DNA of 64,000 nucleotides from UBA1444 sp964601085 (GTDB lineage Bacteria; Bacillota; Negativicutes; UBA1444): assembly GCA_964601085.1 (NCBI GenBank), contig CAZRLN010000007.1:1-64000 (forward strand), in the 5' to 3' direction. The translations under genes were made by a program, and so were the position numbers. Below the pieces are notes generated by a model that was not told where the DNA came from, ran no database searches, and was given only the letters and a program-made list of their open reading frames with translations. This document shows, one piece after another, positions 16,074 to 24,587 of this stretch (positions within the stretch are counted from its first letter, which is position 1; the number at the start of each line of letters is the position of its first letter).

Positions 16074-17997
16074 CTGGAGTATTGCCTGGCGACTGTCCGT
16101 TTCCATGCTGTTGGCCTCCGTTCTGATTTTGGGAGCGGTAATCGGTTACGGGTATGTGATTGCCCGGCAGATTCTCGAGCAGGAGTTGGAAGCCAAAGCC
16201 TGGCAGCTTTCACGGGCCGCCACCGCCCGCATTGAAGTAGTTGAAGCGGCGGTGCGCAAGACGGTCGAAGGAATGGGCGGCCGGATGGCAATTCAGGCGC
16301 CTGAAAATCAGGAAATCTTGTATCTGCTGCTGGAACGTCTGGTACGGGTCAATGAGGAAATCCATGGCGCTTCGATCGCCTTGGAACCCAAGGCTTTCGG
16401 TTATAGTGACGGTTATGCATCTCCTTACGTTTTTCGTTCCTGGAATCAGCTGGTTCGGGATGACCGGGGAAAAGGCGCCGAACGATACTTCGTGCAGGAT
16501 TGGTACACTCTGCCCCGCATGACGAAACGGCCGCTTTGGAGCGAGCCTTATCGCGCCGCTTCGCGCGGCAATGTTTTGATGGTATCCTACTCGACGCCGA
16601 TTTTTGACAATAATGATCGTTTTCTCGGTGTCGCCACCTGTGACATTTCCCTGGAGTGGCTGGCGGATTTATTGGGTTCTTTGCCGTTGGGGAAAGAGGG
16701 ATACGCTTTTCTTGTTTCCCGGAACGGCACCTATATTACCCATCCGGATCGTCGGCTGATATTAAAGGAGAATATTTTCAGTCAGGCCGAAGAACAAAAC
16801 AATCCGAGGCTGCGTGATCTGGGCCGCGAAATGGTTCAGGAAAAAGAAGGTTTCCTCCCATATGACAGTGTGTTTCCCGGCCAGAAAGGCTGGTTGTTGT
16901 ATCGCGCGGTGCCTGCAACCGGCTGGTCCATCGGCATTTTTTTTCCGGAAGCGGAATTGATGGCCAAAGTGACCGAACTAAGCCGAAAAGAAGGGCTGAT
17001 CGGCTTGTTTGGCTTTTTGTTGCTGATTCCGGTTATGATGTTTATTTCCCGTTCCATTACCGAACCGCTGCGAAAACTGGCGGAAACTACACAAACTCTC
17101 GCGACCGGTGATTTGGACGCGCCGCTGCCGAACATAAGCGGACAGGATGAAGTGGCGAATCTGGCATACTCTTTTGCTGCCATGCGCGATGAGTTAAAAA
17201 AACATATCTCCATGTTGCAGGATGCGGCGACTGCCAAAGAACGGATTGAGAGCGAACTTCGCATTGCGCAAAGCATCCAGATGGAATTGGTGCCAAAAAC
17301 ATTCCCGCCATTCCCGGATCGAAACGATTTTGAATTGCATGCGATGATGACGCCGGCTCGTGAAGTGGGCGGGGATTTTTACGATTTTATGATGCCTGAC
17401 GAAGAACATTTGTGGGTAGTCATCGGTGACGTCTCGGGCAAAGGAATTGCCGCCGCTCTTTTTATGGCGGTTACTCGAACCTTTCTACGGGCTTTTGTTC
17501 AGGAAGAAAAATCTCCTGGCAAGGTGTTGGCCCGAGTAAACAATGAATTGGCGCGCAACAATGACGCGAACATGTTTGTGACACTGTTTTGCGGCGTTGT
17601 TCATCTGCCGACAGGAAATTTCCGATGGGCAAATGGGGGGCACAATCTGCCGTTTCTGACAGAAGCGGCAGGCGAACCTGAATTTTTGCCAAGGACCAAG
17701 GGGACCTTGGTCGGCGCGCTGGAGGATATGCGTTTTGACGAAGCGGAATTAACACTGGATCCAGGGGATATGCTTTACCTTTATACTGACGGCGTAAATG
17801 AAGCGATGGATGAAAATGATCAGTTGTTTGGTAATGCAAGAACCAGAGAGGTATTGCTCAAATTCCGATTAAGCGATTGCATCAGTCTGGTGAGTGGAAT
17901 GACGGATGAACTGGCGAAATTCACACAGGATGCCGAGCAGTCAGACGATATCACGATGCTGGCGCTGCGTTATTTCGGCCCCAATAGCGGAATTTGA
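16063..17997 (+). CDS. Membrane sensor serine phosphatase (Cache-HAMP-PP2C, RsbU/SpoIIE type)
   Basis: A 644-residue protein. TM1 spans about residues 10-33 and is followed by a large extracytoplasmic Cache-like sensor domain (about 40-290). TM2 lies near 305-325, then HAMP (PLRKLAETTQTLATGDLDAPL), a short coiled coil, and a C-terminal PP2C/SpoIIE domain from about 420. The metal-binding motifs AREVGGDFYDF, VIGDVSGKGIAAALFM, YLYTDGVNEAMDEND and QSDDITMLAL are intact. It should dephosphorylate the STAS protein encoded 1.4 kb upstream and so control the kinase. Overlap with the binding protein gene suggests that the bound ligand is the signal. Confidence 0.9.
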   Translation: MFRNWSIAWRLSVSMLLASVLILGAVIGYGYVIARQILEQELEAKAWQLSRAATARIEVVEAAVRKTVEGMGGRMAIQAPENQEILYLLLERLVRVNEEIHGASIALEPKAFGYSDGYASPYVFRSWNQLVRDDRGKGAERYFVQDWYTLPRMTKRPLWSEPYRAASRGNVLMVSYSTPIFDNNDRFLGVATCDISLEWLADLLGSLPLGKEGYAFLVSRNGTYITHPDRRLILKENIFSQAEEQNNPRLRDLGREMVQEKEGFLPYDSVFPGQKGWLLYRAVPATGWSIGIFFPEAELMAKVTELSRKEGLIGLFGFLLLIPVMMFISRSITEPLRKLAETTQTLATGDLDAPLPNISGQDEVANLAYSFAAMRDELKKHISMLQDAATAKERIESELRIAQSIQMELVPKTFPPFPDRNDFELHAMMTPAREVGGDFYDFMMPDEEHLWVVIGDVSGKGIAAALFMAVTRTFLRAFVQEEKSPGKVLARVNNELARNNDANMFVTLFCGVVHLPTGNFRWANGGHNLPFLTEAAGEPEFLPRTKGTLVGALEDMRFDEAELTLDPGDMLYLYTDGVNEAMDENDQLFGNARTREVLLKFRLSDCISLVSGMTDELAKFTQDAEQSDDITMLALRYFGPNSGI

Positions 17998-18115
17998 ATA
18001 TATAAAAATCGCGAAACAGTGTCGGGCTTTTTTGAAAAAATTTACAGGAAATAGAGTGAGACGTTCAGAAGTCATCGGTGCGATGTTGTTGCTTTTTTTG
18101 GTGAAGGAGAGAAAA

Positions 18116-19111
18116 ATGGCAAAAAAAAAGAATAATGCCGGGATTATCGGAATTGGGGTTTGTCTGCCGGAAAAAGTGCTGACTAACGCTGACCTGACTC
18201 AAATAGTAGATACTACTGATGAATGGATTCGGGAACGAACCGGAATCCAAGAACGACGAATAGCAGAAGAGTCGCAGGCAGCTTCTGACCTGGGTGTGAT
18301 CGCGGCGCAGCGAGCGCTGGCACAGGCCGGGGTTTCTGCGAATGAAGTAGAGCTGATCATCGTTGCTACGGCCACTGCCGATATGCAGTTCCCGTCGACT
18401 GCCTGCCTTATCCAGGAACGTTTGGGCGTCGAAAATATTCCGGCCTTCGATGTAACGGCTGGCTGCACCGGGTTTATCTATGCGTTGACGATTGGAAATC
18501 AATTTATTGCCAACGGGTTTTACCGGACCGTATTGGTCATTGGAGCGGAAGTTCTGTCGAAAGTAACCAATTGGACGGACCGGGAAACCTGCATACTGTT
18601 GGCGGATGGCGCGGGTGCGGCGGTATTGCGGCCGGCTGCGCCGGGATGTGGAATCTTGTCGATGAAGCTTGGCGCGGATGGCGCCGGAGGCAAGGATCTG
18701 CTGTTGCCGGCGGGCGGTTCACGGATGCCGGTAACGCCGGGGTTGATCGAAGCCAACCAGAATAAACTTCATATGAATGGATCGGAAGTATTCAAATTCG
18801 CCATGAAGATGCTGCCGGAAGTTACCGAACAGGCGCTGGCACTTGCTGATTTGCGTAAAGAGGATATCGACCTGATTGTCCCGCACCAGGCCAATCTCCG
18901 AATCATTGAGGCGGCGGCCCGACGGTTTGATTTGTCGATGGAAAAGTTTATGGTGAATTTGGATCGCTACGGGAATACTTCTTCGGCTTCCATTCCGATT
19001 GCAATGCACGAAGCTCTGGAGAACGGCCGGATAAAATCGGGCGATGTGGTGGTATTAACCGGATTTGGCGCAGGCTTGACCTGGGGCTCGATTGTGATGC
19101 GGTGGATTTGA
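18116..19111 (+). CDS. 3-oxoacyl-ACP synthase III-like condensing enzyme, copy 1
   Basis: A 331-residue FabH-family protein with the full catalytic triad Cys117 (AGCTGF), His257 (PHQAN) and Asn287 (GNTSSAS). The residues that contact CoA in E. coli FabH (Trp32, Arg36, Arg151) are matched by Trp37, Arg41 and Arg156, so acyl-CoA priming is plausible. The frame is open from 17906, but the ATG at 18116 follows GAAGGAGAG and gives the normal family length. A paralogue follows 36 bp downstream. In this cluster it likely condenses the acyl group activated by the ligase with a carrier-bound extender. Confidence 0.9.
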   Translation: MAKKKNNAGIIGIGVCLPEKVLTNADLTQIVDTTDEWIRERTGIQERRIAEESQAASDLGVIAAQRALAQAGVSANEVELIIVATATADMQFPSTACLIQERLGVENIPAFDVTAGCTGFIYALTIGNQFIANGFYRTVLVIGAEVLSKVTNWTDRETCILLADGAGAAVLRPAAPGCGILSMKLGADGAGGKDLLLPAGGSRMPVTPGLIEANQNKLHMNGSEVFKFAMKMLPEVTEQALALADLRKEDIDLIVPHQANLRIIEAAARRFDLSMEKFMVNLDRYGNTSSASIPIAMHEALENGRIKSGDVVVLTGFGAGLTWGSIVMRWI

Positions 19112-19147
19112 TTCCATTGTCGTGGAGAGAGTGGGGAGAGAATTAAT

Positions 19148-20137
19148 ATGTCTGATATTAGCGCCGGGATCATAGGCGTTGGGATGTATGCGCCGGAAAA
19201 AGTACTGACCAACGCGGAACTGGCCGGGATGCTCAATGTCACAGAAGAATGGATCGAATCCATGTCGGGGATCAGGGAACGCCATATTGCCGCACCTTCG
19301 CAGGCAGCCTCCGATCTGGGCGCTATTGCCGCACAGCGGGCGTTGGCCCGGGCGGGAGTGTCTCCGGACGAAGTGGACCTGATCATCGTTTCCACCTCAA
19401 CCCCGGATATGCAGTTCCCTTCGACGGCCTGTATCATTCAGGAGCGGTTGGGCATCAAAAACGTTCCGGCCTTTGACCTGACCGCAGTTTGTTCGGGGTT
19501 TGTGTATGCACTGACAGTCGGCGCCCAGTTTATTGCCAATGAGTTTTACCGGACGGTTTTGGTGATTGGAACCGAGGCGGTGTCCCGGGTAATTAATTGG
19601 TCGGACAAGGATACCTGCATGCTTATTGGGGATGGAGCCGGTGCAGTGGTATTGCGTCAGGCGCCTTCCGGCTATGGCGTATTGTCGGCGAAGCTCGGCG
19701 CGGATGGCTCTGGGGCTAGCTTTATGATGGTTCCGGCAGGCGGGTCGCGGAAGCCGGCGACGGCGGAAGTGATAGAGAAGAAAATGAATAAGATACAGAT
19801 GAATGGACAGGAAGTATTCAAATTTGCGATGAAAAAGCTGCCGGAAGTCACCGAACAAGCACTGAAGCTGGCAAATTTGTACACGGAGGATCTGAAACTG
19901 ATCATCCCGCACCAGGCAAACCGTCGGATTATTGAAGCCGCCGCCCGGCGCATGGACTTACCGATGGAAAAATTTATGGTCAATGTCGAGCGCTATGGCA
20001 ACACATCTTCGGCCACGATCCCGATTGCGCTGCATGAGGCGTTGGAGACCGGCCGGATAGAAGCGGGCGACTTGATAGCACTGACCGGTTTTGGCGGCGG
20101 ACTGACGTGGGGCTCGCTGATAATGCGCTGGCTGTAG
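19148..20137 (+). CDS. 3-oxoacyl-ACP synthase III-like condensing enzyme, copy 2 (altered CoA site)
   Basis: A 329-residue paralogue of the preceding protein, with the triad kept (Cys115, His255, Asn285). Two CoA-contact arginines of E. coli FabH are replaced: Arg36 by Met39 (WIESMSGI instead of WIRERTGI) and Arg151 by Lys154 (WSDKDT). This suggests that it uses a different donor, such as a carrier-bound acyl group, or works as a partner of copy 1. GGGGAGAG precedes the ATG. The pair recalls clusters where two KASIII-type proteins act in sequence or as a heterodimer, but no product can be named. Confidence 0.88.
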   Translation: MSDISAGIIGVGMYAPEKVLTNAELAGMLNVTEEWIESMSGIRERHIAAPSQAASDLGAIAAQRALARAGVSPDEVDLIIVSTSTPDMQFPSTACIIQERLGIKNVPAFDLTAVCSGFVYALTVGAQFIANEFYRTVLVIGTEAVSRVINWSDKDTCMLIGDGAGAVVLRQAPSGYGVLSAKLGADGSGASFMMVPAGGSRKPATAEVIEKKMNKIQMNGQEVFKFAMKKLPEVTEQALKLANLYTEDLKLIIPHQANRRIIEAAARRMDLPMEKFMVNVERYGNTSSATIPIALHEALETGRIEAGDLIALTGFGGGLTWGSLIMRWL

Positions 20138-20211
20138 AGGCGCGATAGGGAATTGGTTGCTTCAACCATTGGGTTGTGGGAATAAAAACAAAAAAGAAAG
20201 GAAGAATGCAA

Positions 20212-20454
20212 ATGACTACACTGGAAAAAGTCCGCGCCGTTATCCTGAAACTGAAAAAGAAAAACATCACCGAGGCCGATCTGAAACCGGAGGCGGGGAT
20301 GGTGGAGGATCTCAAACTGGATTCGATCGATATGGCGGAACTGCTGGTATTGACGGAAGAAGCCTTTGGTCTCAAAATCTCTGACGATGAAGTGAAAAAG
20401 ATGACTACGATTGCTGCTGCGGTAGCATTTCTGGACGAGCGACTGGCGAAATAG
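20212..20454 (+). CDS. Acyl carrier protein (second of two in the cluster)
   Basis: An 80-residue acidic protein with the phosphopantetheine site LKLDSIDMAEL (Ser38) and the following helix LVLTEEAFGLKISDDE, very close to ordinary type II acyl carrier proteins. The ATG at 20212 has AAAGGAAG at a suitable distance; ATG 20206 is too close to it. It is placed directly after the two FabH-like genes, which makes it their likely carrier, while the first carrier protein at 7991 sits next to the ligase. Confidence 0.88.
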   Translation: MTTLEKVRAVILKLKKKNITEADLKPEAGMVEDLKLDSIDMAELLVLTEEAFGLKISDDEVKKMTTIAAAVAFLDERLAK

Positions 20455-20482
20455 CCATAACCGTTAACAGGGGGGAGACTTG

Positions 20483-21526
20483 ATGCAGGAAAAGTATCGG
20501 ATCGTAGCCGTCGAAGAAGGAAATGCCCATTTGGTGGGTACGGTTTTTCGCGCATTGTACGGCGATGATTTTCCAGTCAGGGATGTTTATCAACCGGCAG
20601 TTCTCTGGCGGGAAATTTTTGCCGGGCGACTGACGGCGGCTTTGGCAATTGATGCGGCGGCTCGGCCGGTCGGCTATATTTCCTTTTTCAAGTCCACCCC
20701 CAATCATTCTCTTTGGGAAGCAGGCAATATGTTGGTGGTTCCGGAATACGCCCAATCCGGCGTTGCCGGATTGCTGACGGAGTATTATTTTAACCCGGCG
20801 CTTTGTCGACTGGCCGGCAGTGACGGGATTTTCAGCGAGGCGGTCTGTTGCCATTACTATACCCAAGTCGGCGCGATCAAGGCCGGTTTGGTCGATTGTG
20901 CATTGGCTCTTGACCAGTTGGATGGTACGAGTTTTAAAGATGGAAAAAGTAACAAGGCAGGAATGTCGCGGGTGTCCTGCGTGCTGAATTTCATGGAGTT
21001 GTCCGATCCGGTGGCGCCGGAGTATTTGCCTGACAGGTACGATGAGTGGCTGCGACGACTGGCAGCGCCCCTGAGGCCCCGGACATTTCAAGCGTCAACG
21101 GCGTCCTTGCCGGCAGAGGGCGATACTGTCCGGGAGGATAAGTATTATGACTTCGCCAAAACCTGGAAAGTGGCGGTGCGTTCGATCGGCGCCGATTGGG
21201 CGGCGGTGGTGGAGAACCTGCTGACTGAGGCCGACAGGCGTAAGATTGTCAGCTTGCAGATAGTGCTGAATACAGCATGCCCGTCTATCGGTGAAGCAAC
21301 TGAACTGTTGCGACACAAAGGTTTTTTCTTTGGTGGACTGGCGCCGCGCTGGTTTGGGACGGACGGAGTATTATTGCAAAAGTTGGTGGGCGACGAACCG
21401 GATTACGAAGAGACGAAGCTTTATTCGCAAACGGCCAAAGATTTGATGGCATTTGTCCGGGCTGACCGGGAAGCGGTTCTGACCGAGGATCCGCAAAAAA
21501 TCGGCGGCGACTCCAACTACGGATAA
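20483..21526 (+). CDS. Stand-alone GNAT-like protein, paralogue of the ligase-fused domain
   Basis: A 347-residue protein. It matches the N-terminal 320 residues of the ligase fusion at 5401: ALYGDDFPVRDVYQP against AVYGEDYPVKNVYDP, FSEAVCCHYYTQ against WGEAVCHHPVTQ, and LRHKGFFFGGLAPRWFGTDG against LRQKGFFFGGALPRWFGEDG. The pattern suggests two GNAT-like halves. A role as an acyltransferase acting on carrier-bound or CoA-bound acyl groups is inferred from fold and context. ATG 20483 follows GGGGGAG by about six bases; a TTG one codon earlier is possible. The autotransporter-like gene starts 27 bp after its stop. Confidence 0.7.
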   Translation: MQEKYRIVAVEEGNAHLVGTVFRALYGDDFPVRDVYQPAVLWREIFAGRLTAALAIDAAARPVGYISFFKSTPNHSLWEAGNMLVVPEYAQSGVAGLLTEYYFNPALCRLAGSDGIFSEAVCCHYYTQVGAIKAGLVDCALALDQLDGTSFKDGKSNKAGMSRVSCVLNFMELSDPVAPEYLPDRYDEWLRRLAAPLRPRTFQASTASLPAEGDTVREDKYYDFAKTWKVAVRSIGADWAAVVENLLTEADRRKIVSLQIVLNTACPSIGEATELLRHKGFFFGGLAPRWFGTDGVLLQKLVGDEPDYEETKLYSQTAKDLMAFVRADREAVLTEDPQKIGGDSNYG

Positions 21527-21553
21527 TCAGCTTAAGCGGGGAGGATGACGGAC

Positions 21554-23173
21554 ATGCTCGCTTGCCGAAAGCTTGCGACGGCTATTTTTGCCCTCATCGT
21601 CGCCGGGTTGATTTGGCTGCCGACGCCGAAGGCAATGGCGGAGACGCTGGCGGACATCGATGCCGAGATTCAGGGAAATCGATCAATCCAGACTCACCGG
21701 AGCGGCCTGGATGCCTATAATATCTATGATGGGGTGACCAACAGCCGTCTGGACCGAAAATGGACGATTCTTAATGCCGCAGGTGTTAGCTCTTATTTTT
21801 TAACAGCGGATTATATAAATTTTTACTCATTTACCAGCACCGCCGGGGTTACGGACACCAAGCTGGATATTGTAACGACTGCGGCAACGCAGCGGTTATA
21901 TCGTCGGGGGGCTGGCGCAACGTCGGAAATCCGCCGGGGCTATTTCGGCGCCTGGTGGGGCGACCAATATCGGGGAATCCAGGCGTCGCGAGATGAACAG
22001 GCGATTTTAGCGGCCTGGGGCAGCGATTTGCAGCGCATTTACGTGATTGATGTGCCGGCGGGCTATACGCTGGTGGGCGGAATTGCTTCACCGATGGAGA
22101 AAGACGAGGAATATCGCGCCGGCGGGGCCTATCAATATTATTACAGCGGCAATTTGGCCACGATGCGCGGCTGGCTGGTTTACGCCCTGTATGCGCCGGA
22201 TTATCTAAAAAGCTATGCCGGCGCGGTGACGAGCGCCCAGAGAGCTGGACGGGACATCGCTCTCGATTTGTCCCGCCACTTGAACCAGACCCGATATTCC
22301 GCCCGCCTGATGGACCGGCAGGAGCAAAATGGTTCGGCAGGGTCGTTTTGGCTGAGTGGTTTTGGTGGGAATCTGGACGCTGCGGAAAGCGACGGCGGGT
22401 CCGTTCATTCCCGGACCGCGGGAGGCAGCCTGGGTTGGCAGCGGATGACCGGCGGCAATGCTCCGGGAACCAACCTGAAATCGTATTTTGGCGCTATGTT
22501 GGGACAAAGCCAAAATAATCAAAAATACGGAATCAGCGAGTACGGCAGCGGCAACGTCGAAAACAAAACAACAACAACGGTCGGTGGAATTTATGGTTTA
22601 GTTGTGAATCGACCGGAAAGTTCCCGCGCGTGGTATGGCCAGTGGTCCTTGCTGCACGGCGGAGTCAACTTTCACAACGTCGTGCCGGGCGAAATCGCCG
22701 GCGCCGGTCTGACCCAGAATTATAACGGCACGGTCACCCTGCTCACGTTCGAAAACGGAGTTGTGTTCCGACAGACAAAGGGCTGGCAGTTGGAACCGCA
22801 ACTTCAGCTTTCTTACACTCACGTTCATCAAGGCGATTTCCGGGACAATCTGGGCGCGCTTGTATCCTTGCGGCGAGGGAACTCCTTGTGGGGGCGCCTG
22901 GGGCTGGAAGCAAGACGAACCATGGGAAAGACGCCGGACCAAACGTCCTGCTATTGGGCGCGAGCCAGTTATAGCCGGGAATTTTTGGCCCGGAATGAAG
23001 TTGACATTGCGGGCGACTTGGCGCGGAGTGAACCAAGACAAGACGCTTTCTCCGTCGCTCTCGGCACGAACCTGCGACTCGGCCGGAATTTCAGCCTGCA
23101 GGCCGAGGCGGTGCAGCTGTTTGGGAGTGAAAAAGGGATTCAGGCCAACCTGGCCGTGAACTTTGCCTGGTAA
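21554..23173 (+). CDS. Autotransporter-like outer-membrane protein
   Basis: About 539 residues with a signal peptide (MLACRKLATAIFALIVAGLI..., cleavage near AMAE). The N-terminal 220 or so residues are a compact passenger-like region of unknown function. The C-terminal 290 residues show alternating beta strands and glycine-rich turns (SFWLSGFGGNLDAAESDGG, GGIYGLVVN), ending in NLAVNFAW; a terminal aromatic residue is the usual signal for outer-membrane barrel assembly. This is direct evidence for a diderm envelope. ATG 21545 lies inside the ribosome site, so ATG 21554 is preferred. It closes the 5.4-23.2 kb run and may export or display something linked to the cluster product. Confidence 0.75.
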   Translation: MLACRKLATAIFALIVAGLIWLPTPKAMAETLADIDAEIQGNRSIQTHRSGLDAYNIYDGVTNSRLDRKWTILNAAGVSSYFLTADYINFYSFTSTAGVTDTKLDIVTTAATQRLYRRGAGATSEIRRGYFGAWWGDQYRGIQASRDEQAILAAWGSDLQRIYVIDVPAGYTLVGGIASPMEKDEEYRAGGAYQYYYSGNLATMRGWLVYALYAPDYLKSYAGAVTSAQRAGRDIALDLSRHLNQTRYSARLMDRQEQNGSAGSFWLSGFGGNLDAAESDGGSVHSRTAGGSLGWQRMTGGNAPGTNLKSYFGAMLGQSQNNQKYGISEYGSGNVENKTTTTVGGIYGLVVNRPESSRAWYGQWSLLHGGVNFHNVVPGEIAGAGLTQNYNGTVTLLTFENGVVFRQTKGWQLEPQLQLSYTHVHQGDFRDNLGALVSLRRGNSLWGRLGLEARRTMGKTPDQTSCYWARASYSREFLARNEVDIAGDLARSEPRQDAFSVALGTNLRLGRNFSLQAEAVQLFGSEKGIQANLAVNFAW

Positions 23174-23221
23174 AAAGCGAGCGCCTGTGCGGACGCACAA
23201 TTAGTTCTGACTTATTCACCA

Positions 23222-23250
23222 TTGTATTCGTAAAATGGGGATGCTATAAT
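23222..23250 (+). promoter_or_regulatory. Sigma-70 type promoter of the liv operon
   Basis: TTGTAT at 23222-23227 and TATAAT at 23245-23250 are separated by 17 bases, with TG one base before the -10 (extended -10). It lies about 100 bp upstream of the livJ start, giving a leader that holds the hairpin/terminator element described separately. Confidence 0.75.
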
Positions 23251-23280
23251 CTAGAAAAATCAACAGGGGCCTGTAAGGCA

Positions 23281-23320
23281 GAAGCGATGAGGCTTTGCTC
23301 GATGGAGCAGAGCCTTTTTT
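23281..23320 (+). terminator. Leader attenuator upstream of livJ: six-base-loop hairpin overlapping an intrinsic terminator
   Basis: A short hairpin AAGC-GATGAG-GCTT (23282-23295) overlaps the left arm of an 11-bp terminator stem (23290-23300 with 23305-23315) followed by a T run (23315-23320). The terminator lies between the promoter at 23222 and livJ, so full expression needs readthrough. The two structures are mutually exclusive, as in antitermination systems. Similar elements occur before livH, pucR and the second LIV-binding gene. Confidence 0.65.
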
Positions 23321-23357
23321 GTTTTGTTGCTGGGCAATCATGTAAGGAGGAAGAGAA

Positions 23358-24554
23358 ATGAAACTGCGCAAGAAATGGTTGATTTCCCTTATGGCGATCG
23401 GGTTGGCGATGTCCCTGCTGGTTGGGTGCGGCAAGTCAGACAAGGCTCCGGCTAAAGCGGGCGCTGACGCGGCATCGGACGGAATCAAAATCGGGGTGCT
23501 GTATTCGACCACCGGGCCCTTTTCCATTTCGGAAAAACCGATGCTTAACGCCGCGAAACTGGCGATTGATGAGATTAATGCCGCCGGCGGGATTAAAGGC
23601 AAGAAGCTGATTCCCGTGTATGAAGATTATGCTTCGGATCCGGCGAAAGCTACGGAAAAAATCAAAAAACTCATTTTGCAGGACAAGGTTGTGGCGACGG
23701 TCGGCACCAATTCGTCCGCAACGCGGTTGGCGGTCATCCCGGACGTGGAACGCAATAAATCCGTACTGATTTACAATACGTATTATGAAGGGGAAAAACC
23801 TTCACCGAACGTGATCTATACCAACTCGGTTCCGAGCCAGCAGAGCGCGGATTTTATTCCCTGGATCGTAAAAAATCTGGGCAAGAAGGTTTTCTTTGTC
23901 GGATCGGATTATGTATTCGGCGTGACCAGCGTCAAGAAGGCCAAAGCCATGTTGGAGAAGGCGGGCGGCCAGATTGTCGGCGAAGAATTTGTCCCGCTGG
24001 GTCACACGGAATTTTCCTCGCTGATCAACAAAATCAAGCAGGCCAAACCGGACGTGGTCTTCTCTGCGGTGGCCGGCGACAGTGTCGTGCCGTTCTACAA
24101 GCAGTACCAACAGTACGGAATTTTGTCCAAAGATATCCCGATCTGTTCCATAGCGACGCATGAAGCAACCATCAAAGGAATCGGCGCCGCCGCAGCCGCT
24201 GGTCATTACAGTTCTTTCGATTATTTCCAGGTGATCGATTCGCCGGAAAGCAAAAAGTTTGTGAGCGCCTATAACAGCAAGTTCCAAGATAATACCACCG
24301 TTACCAATCTGGCCGAAGGCGCGTACCATGGAGTTTATCTCTTGGCAAAGGCCCTGGAAAAAACCACTGCCTATGACGGCCCCACTTTGATCAAAGCGTT
24401 CAAGGGGTTGGAAATCAATTCGCCGCAAGGAAAAATCAAAGTGGATGAAACCAACAACCATACCTGGCTCCAGTCTTTCATCGGCAAAGTGAAGCCGGAC
24501 GGAACTTTTGAGATCGTTTACGGTTCGAAGCAGTTGGTAAAACCGGAATTATAA
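23358..24554 (+). CDS. livJ: Branched-chain amino acid-type ABC transporter substrate-binding lipoprotein
   Basis: A 398-residue lipoprotein with lipobox LVGC (Cys24) and the periplasmic binding protein type I fold (IKIGVLYSTTGPFSISEK, AIDEINAAGGIKGKKL, DKVVATVGTNSSATRLAV). The closest pattern is the urea/short-chain amide binding group (FmdD/UrtA/AmiC-like), as judged from the STTGPFSISEKPMLNAAKLA start and the YHGVYLLAKALEKT end. With the amidase genes downstream, the ligand may be an amide or ureide rather than leucine. It is the first gene of a five-gene transporter operon and is followed by an internal hairpin before livH. Confidence 0.88.
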   Translation: MKLRKKWLISLMAIGLAMSLLVGCGKSDKAPAKAGADAASDGIKIGVLYSTTGPFSISEKPMLNAAKLAIDEINAAGGIKGKKLIPVYEDYASDPAKATEKIKKLILQDKVVATVGTNSSATRLAVIPDVERNKSVLIYNTYYEGEKPSPNVIYTNSVPSQQSADFIPWIVKNLGKKVFFVGSDYVFGVTSVKKAKAMLEKAGGQIVGEEFVPLGHTEFSSLINKIKQAKPDVVFSAVAGDSVVPFYKQYQQYGILSKDIPICSIATHEATIKGIGAAAAAGHYSSFDYFQVIDSPESKKFVSAYNSKFQDNTTVTNLAEGAYHGVYLLAKALEKTTAYDGPTLIKAFKGLEINSPQGKIKVDETNNHTWLQSFIGKVKPDGTFEIVYGSKQLVKPEL

Positions 24555-24587
24555 AAGAAAGAGCCGTTCGGTTCGCAAAAGAAAACA

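Noticed and set aside
18116..20137. Reading the two FabH-like genes as housekeeping fatty acid synthesis
   Set aside because: No fabD, fabG, fabF or plsX genes are nearby, the genes are tandem and one has lost CoA-contact residues; a specialised role fits better.
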